Shown here in pieces: positions 59,201 to 64,000 of a stretch of 64,000 bases of DNA. Origin of the DNA: Carposina sasakii (taxonomy: Eukaryota; Arthropoda; Insecta; Lepidoptera; Carposinidae). The stretch is from the NCBI GenBank assembly GCA_014607495.2, contig CP053148.1:3038001-3102000 (forward strand), given 5' to 3'. Within the stretch, counting starts at the first letter, position 1; each line of letters starts with the position of its first letter. Both the position numbers and the translations under genes were made by a program. The notes under the pieces were generated by a model. The model saw only the letters and a list, made by a program, of their open reading frames with translations. It did not search any database and had not been told where the DNA came from.

Positions 59201-61502
59201 AGTTCTTCGGAGCCGTCATCTTTTTGGCCAGCATTTTTTAACAACGACAAATCTCGCGCCCATGTCTTTTGCTAAAGATAGACAAATAGATTATTAACAA
59301 ATACAGAATTTTCTTTATTTCCCTCTTACTGAAACTACTCAAACTTCAGAACCAATAGAGAGGGATACACAGCTCTATAAACTGACTGAGAGCTTAGTCA
59401 ATTTATCTTATAATTTTACGAGTGACATCGAAATTTACAAAGTTATCTAAACACTTCCCGAGTGACGTGATGATAGTGTTGAGTAGGACACGACTTGAAA
59501 AAGAGTTTGTAAGAGTAGCCTCTTTTTTGTCCCGAGCCAGTACAATGTCCCACTTCAAATGAGGCGAGGCGTACCTACTGACTGAACCATTTGAAGTTAT
59601 TATAGTACGAAATATGCGCGCCTCCTGACGCCTCAAATGTCAGAAGCGACGTGCTTTTGTCATGTCATTTGTTTGTTTAGTACAAATATTTTTAATTATA
59701 AATCTTACAAGTATAAAAAATGAATTTTATGTGTTTGTAGTAGAGATGGGTTATATTAGGTTATAACCTATACCTGTTCCTACTGCTTCTGTGACACAAA
59801 AATTCCTGTTCCAGAAACCTGTGACAAAATACTTCTTGGGTTTCTTATCAGTTTTTACAGGTTTTAGCCGTTTCCGAGATATGCCAAATAAATTTATAAA
59901 CAAATATTGTAAAAAAAAAAGAAGAACAGTTATCGCGTCACCGGGACTCGAACCCGATTCCTCTGGCTTCGGAGTTGAACGCTTGAACCACTTGGCTACC
60001 GTAACATTGTATGACAATGACGAAATTTACTTCTGTAATCAGAATCTGTATTCGTAGTCATTAAATTCTCCTGGCTGGCGCCTCGCCTCGCATGGAAGAC
60101 AATATATTTCTCTCTCGCTCAAAATGTCAGACGCGACGACCGTGACGTGATCACGTGACGTGCTTGTCGTTTGTCTGCCTGCCTCGCTCGACCGTTCAAG
60201 CTCGACCGCGACAAGAAAATTGAAGTAGTACAATTTAAAATTTAGAGGCACTCTTACATTTTGACGTCATGTCCGGGACAAATGAAGTGCCTCTTGTATG
60301 TCCTACTCAACACTACGTGATGAAGTCTTACTCTTACACTATTGAAGGAAATATTGTGATAACTTGGCATACTCCGCTGTTGTTCTTAAAATTGCTACAT
60401 TATCTAAGCCTGGCCTACATCTAAGCCAAATTATTATTAACATTGAAGAAAATTGCCTGCAACTGGAGTAAACAATTGAAGTTATAGACATTAAAATTCA
60501 ATGTAAGTATGGCATCATCGTGGCAGCATGGTGTCAGTAGAGTAGAGTTCGTACCACCTTTGCCTGACCGTGGGTACCGTACGAGGCGATTAAGGGTTTC
60601 CGGGTAGCAGTACCTCCCATTCTGACAACATAGCCAAAGTCATCAACCCGCCAGCCGAACGTGAAAACTATACCTACGCCACACGGCTACAGTCATAGGC
60701 AATAGGCTAAAATCCCCCTATGGATGTAGCCCTATGGCGTGCTCTGGGGGAGGCCTACGTCCAGCAGTAGTTTGCAATAAGCTGATTTGTATGGCATCAT
60801 GTGCAATTTTAACCAGTACCATCTGGGTTCAGATAGCTTAAATCCTGCCATGAAGAAACACGAAAACCTACCTCCGTTTTACCTGGGCTTCTAATCTGGC
60901 GAGTGGGGCATTCCGGACAAACGCAAACTCTGAAAAAACAAACAGTTTAACATATAGCTACCCAATTTCTCTCATTTTGAACATAAACTCAAAAGTCTTT
61001 TGTAACCGAACATCCTTTACTTGTGCTGATGCGAAGCTTCTCTAGGGACTTTCCGTGCATGTCTTAAGAGTCGACTAAGGAATTTAAGTGATATATTATC
61101 TCTCGAATGATAAGCTAGCTAACCTTGTCACTGATAATTAGCATCTGTTCCCGCTATCCTGTTTAGAAAAACCTAAATCATAATAAAAAAACCCTAAATC
61201 TATGTTTCGATTCCAGCTGCAGGCTGCAAAAAAAAATTAGTAAAGGCACGTTACGCCATAGGGCGCTTATCCCAGAATCTTCATATCTGACGGAAGATGC
61301 GTCGGGCGTATCTCCAGGTACAGGCAAACGTACGCTCGACGCACTAACGTATCATCGGTTGAGATTTTTTCTATACATTTTGTCTGTTCTGGCGTTACGC
61401 GACCGATAGATAATATGCGACGCATCTTCCGTCAGATATAACAGACCCTGAAACTGCGCCATAACTGAGTTAAGTTTTATTTTACCTTTTGATGGTTGCC
61501 AT
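56246..61502 (-). CDS. FAM194-domain protein (ERICH6-like)
   Basis: Six minus-strand exons close perfectly: 61502-61486 (ATG plus 14 nt), 60929-60883, 59101-57981, 57380-57203, 57070-56929 and 56786-56246, TAG stop. They encode 681 residues. The N terminus has repeated cysteine pairs (CVCPEC, CLEC, CQYC, CKIC, later CNKC and CGKCDLLCQKC) that look zinc-binding. A long lysine/serine-rich, probably disordered, region fills about 120-395. Residues about 396-640 match the FAM194 domain: LYYKNCELLGLIHENGSSEV, VYYKNGKLALKYY, GSHSRWKWHHLND and FQPIPIKMKALKLNKYFSLR. An acidic insert interrupts the domain. Vertebrate relatives are glutamate-rich protein 6 and 6B, of unknown biochemical function. Intron 2 carries a hAT element. 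The gene is head-to-head with the LETMD1-like gene, 1.1 kb between start codons. Confidence 0.88.
57510..57665 (+). mobile_element. Lep1-like Helitron-type fragment
   Basis: CCAACTAATATTATAGGTAA starts it and AAATAAGCTAGT ends it. It lies in an intron of the FAM194 gene and is shorter than the copies at 38920 and 42245. Confidence 0.5.
59474..60315. mobile_element. Non-autonomous hAT element, 842 bp
   Basis: The ends TAGTGTTGAGTAGGACA and TGTCCTACTCAACACTA are perfect 17-bp inverted repeats that begin TAGTG, as in hAT elements. CGTGATGA is duplicated directly outside both ends (59466-59473 and 60316-60323), the 8-bp target duplication typical of hAT. It has no transposase frame. A reverse SINE is nested inside. 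Confidence 0.85.
59935..60012 (-). mobile_element. tRNA-like SINE head nested in the hAT element
   Basis: On the minus strand, GGTAGCCAAGTGGTTCAAGC is an A box and ATCGGGTTCGAGTCCCGG a B box with a paired T arm. The acceptor stem does not close, so it is not a working tRNA. Confidence 0.5.
60521..60785 (+). mobile_element. Dispersed repeat family A copy
   Basis: GCAGCATGGTGTCAGTAGAG, GGTACCGTACGAGGCGATTA and GGAGGCCTACGTCCAGCAGT follow the family order. It lies in intron 2 of the FAM194 gene. Confidence 0.5.
61018..61170 (-). repeat. Dispersed repeat family B, reverse copy
   Basis: Contains CCGTGCATGTCTTAAGAGTC and GATAAGCTAGCTAACCTTGT, the reverse of the family core. It is in the first intron of the FAM194 gene. 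Confidence 0.45.
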
Positions 61503-62643
61503 AGTTCACATAGGTTATTAAGGGTAAGCAAATTGGGCAGCTGCAATGTTTCAGCCAACAACAAAGTTTAGGTACCTACTGAATACAGGTACATAGTTTG
61601 ATCAGGTTTGATCACAACACAACACAATCGCACTACACGTACTTTATTAGGCAGGTAGGTTAAAAGATCTTATATTATTAGAATAATACTTATTATTGTA
61701 AAGGTAATTATTTCTTAGAGTACTTAGAGGTGGTTAATTACTTAATAGGTATATTCTTTGATATTCCTTGTTGCTTTGTTCCTTTGCTCCTAAAATTTTG
61801 TCTTAATTTGACATGACATCCATCAATCATCAAGACATCGAGTAGCGTAGAAAGAGTCGAGTAGCCAAGTGAGTGTCGGCTGATTGTTAATTGGCTCCAT
61901 ACCCGCCACAGAAAGAGTTCATCGAAAAGCCGTTTACCCTATCATAGCATACTTAGATATCTTCTAAAATATAAAAATTAAACGTTGAATGTGTTGCTAA
62001 GTGCAAATTTCGAGAACTAAACCCATTTCGCAATTTTTTTAAAAATATTCCTTGTTTAATAAGTCGTGGGCGGCCGCTACTCAGAAAACAGTACATAATA
62101 CATACAGTATGTAAGTATAAGTATAGGTACTTAGTACAACTTATTTACCTAGAATGTTATCTTGTGGTCAGGATAGGCATTGTGTTGTTCATTACTCATT
62201 ACAGATCATGTTACAGATCTCATTACCTCAGCTCATTACAGATCCAGCCAGACCATAGAGAAAAATAACTAACCATAAGCCAGACCAATCCAGAGCAACC
62301 GCGGCTTAGGACTATTTCAGACTTTCGACAAGAAGACTCGTTATTTATACAGCTGAAACAAAAATAACAGTAATATTTTAGCTGTATAAAAAATAAGAAA
62401 AGTAACCCAGAATAGACTTACGGTGACAACGTGATTGTCTGCTAAAAATGTACCAACAGTAAAAAAGTTGTTAGAACTGTCATACAAATTTGACAGTGAC
62501 ATATGACACACAATTTAAAAATACAAAAAATTGCAATAAATTGCAAACGAGCTAGGCAGAAAAGCTTAATTTTGTGAGAAATAGCATGATAATCAGTTAT
62601 TTTTGGTATTATTTTACGTCTGATTAAGTGGAACAAAGTCAAA
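61503..62643. promoter_or_regulatory. Shared 5' region of the divergent FAM194 and LETMD1-like genes
   Basis: The two start codons face away from each other across 1,141 bp. Both promoters and 5' UTRs must lie here if there are no further upstream exons. It is AT-rich, with no clear TATA or initiator that I would commit to. Confidence 0.45.
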
Positions 62644-64000
62644 ATGGTGATATATAAATTTGTAACAGTTTCTAGGTTAATACTACGATGTAAGCCTTCC
62701 AGTCAAATTTTGAAATCAAATTTTCAGCAATTTAACACATACAGGTATGAACTCATAGTTTCTCAGTAAACAACTACGCAATTTGTTTTGTTAAATAGCT
62801 CAGCCAAGTTTCTATTATGAGCAGTCGGCCGGTTCTGATTAAAAATACTATGCGACGTCTGGCATATAAATTGGCAATATTTTGCTTAGCTAATGGTCTA
62901 ACTAGGCATAAGTCCTAACCAGGTGCCTAATAGGACTAAATGCCGTCACATTATGTTAAAAATAATTCTAGGTTTTTCCACCAGTTTCACTAATACAACC
63001 ACCTGTGTTATACCTACAATACCGACTCATTGTTATTGTCTCCCTTTTCCCAGAAAATGCTTTGCTCGTCAAATTCATTTATCTAATAAATCCACTATAC
63101 TTTTCAGATTTGTGGCCATGAAACCAACAAAACCTCCAAATGTATTAAAAAAAGAAAAAGAAAAACTACAAACTTATATTGTTCAGAGATATATTGACTA
63201 TGTTAAAAACTATACCAAAGTATTAGAAGTTAGATTTCCGACTGCTATGAAAATGTATAGGGTGTTCAGTGTAGGAATCAAAGATTTCCTGAAGGATTTA
63301 AAAACCTATATCACCCTTCGTATAAAAATTTCTAAGGACCGTGGATTCTCCAAAGTCAGTCGGCAAGAGATTGAACTTTATAAGCGAATGCCTGGGGATA
63401 TGTGTCGAATAGCACCAGTATTAATTTTGTCAGCAATACCATTTGGAAATTATATAATTTTCCCTTTAGCGTAAGTATTATGATCACATGATGCAATACT
63501 GTCCTTGATGTAACAATTAGGTAACTGAAATTATTAGGTATAATACAGCATTTAACATCTTATGTGTATCCAGAAAACGATAGGTAGTAAGTAAGTTATC
63601 TTAATCTATATATTCTACAGAAATAATTAAAAATATAATAACATTTACAAAATAGAAAATAAAAATAAATTTTGTTGTATATTGTGCAATAAAATTTGGG
63701 TTATTTAAATTCCATAATTTAATTTATTCTTTTGTTGATTTCAGGTTTCTAAAACCAAAGAAACTTCTCTGTTCCCACTTCTGGTCAATACAACAGAGGG
63801 TAGAATTCTCTATGGAGGATTTAAAAGAACGCCTCAAAAATAACAAGCCGGTATTCAGAGCTTTACAGGCCAAACTTCATACCATTCCCAGTGGGGAGTT
63901 AAAGGAAAAATGGAGTAGGGTTATTGCATTGTTAGGTTCTGGAACCCATCCAACTACGAAAGAGGTGATACAATGTAAAGAGCTGTTTACAACTGAGCCC
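62644..64000 (+). CDS. LETM1-domain protein, LETMD1-like, 3'-truncated by the window edge
   Basis: Three exons are visible: 62644-62744, 63108-63470 and 63745 to the window end, together 240 residues. The ATG is in good context (AAAATGG). The first 34 residues are basic, hydroxylated and free of acids (MVIYKFVTVSRLILRC), as in a mitochondrial presequence. A charged helical region follows (about 38-125). KRMPGDMCRIAPVLILSAIP then leads into a membrane segment at about 137-156. FLKPKKLLCSHFWSIQQ and the LGSGTHPTTKEVIQCKELF block belong to the LETM1 ribosome-binding-like domain; the short N-terminal half and the GTHP block match LETMD1 rather than LETM1. LETMD1 is a mitochondrial inner-membrane protein linked to respiratory function in mammals. 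The remaining C-terminal third lies outside. Confidence 0.9.

Noticed and set aside
61352..61564. 70-codon minus-strand frame as an N-terminal FAM194 exon
   Set aside because: It shares the donor at 61486 but is in the wrong phase for the next exon and has no ATG. The ATG at 61502 in another frame fits exactly.

Overview
The window is nuclear DNA of an insect, almost certainly a moth or butterfly (Lepidoptera). The evidence is AT-rich non-coding sequence, small GT-AG exons in long introns, tRNA-derived SINEs, Lep1-like Helitron copies (CTAATATTATAAA at one end, CTAGT at the other), the widespread lepidopteran repeat ending in CAGTGGACTGCAATAGGCTG plus a GAA tail, and many short inverted-repeat elements. 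Genes were rebuilt by joining open frames at splice sites; every gene model below keeps its frame across all junctions.

Layout. (1) 142-7653, + strand: the 3' 60% of a TRPA1 channel gene, from the last ankyrin repeats through the six membrane segments and pore to the stop. It includes two neighbouring exons that look mutually exclusive. (2) 7654-11827: intergenic, with three inverted-repeat elements. (3) 11828-18979, + strand: a complete eight-exon gene for a secreted, cysteine-rich CUB-domain protein of 417 residues. (4) 18980-24948: repeat-dense intergenic DNA with MITEs, SINEs, a tRNA-like sequence and two long TA microsatellites. (5) 24949-45931, + strand: a complete seven-exon stomatin-family gene of 295 residues. 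Its 10.5-kb third intron holds a DNA element (32744-38220) that was itself split by a DIRS-type tyrosine-recombinase retrotransposon (33074-38175). (6) 45932-56245: intergenic DNA dominated by an exact 3,127-bp tandem duplication, each unit carrying a 129-bp minisatellite. (7) 56246-61502, - strand: a complete six-exon FAM194-domain (ERICH6-like) gene of 681 residues, with a hAT element in intron 2. (8) 62644-64000, + strand: the first 240 residues of a LETMD1-like mitochondrial protein, head-to-head with the FAM194 gene.

The host genes are not a pathway or cluster: a sensory ion channel, a secreted CUB protein, a membrane scaffold, an uncharacterised FAM194 protein and a mitochondrial protein. 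The most notable object is the DIRS element. It has perfect 153-bp inverted terminal repeats and an internal complementary region that fixes both ends to the base. It has overlapping gag, RT/RNase H and tyrosine recombinase frames, a predicted spliceosomal intron in its first gene, and a pre-insertion version of its target site elsewhere in the window. Two lesions, an early stop codon and a frameshift, suggest that this copy is not autonomous.
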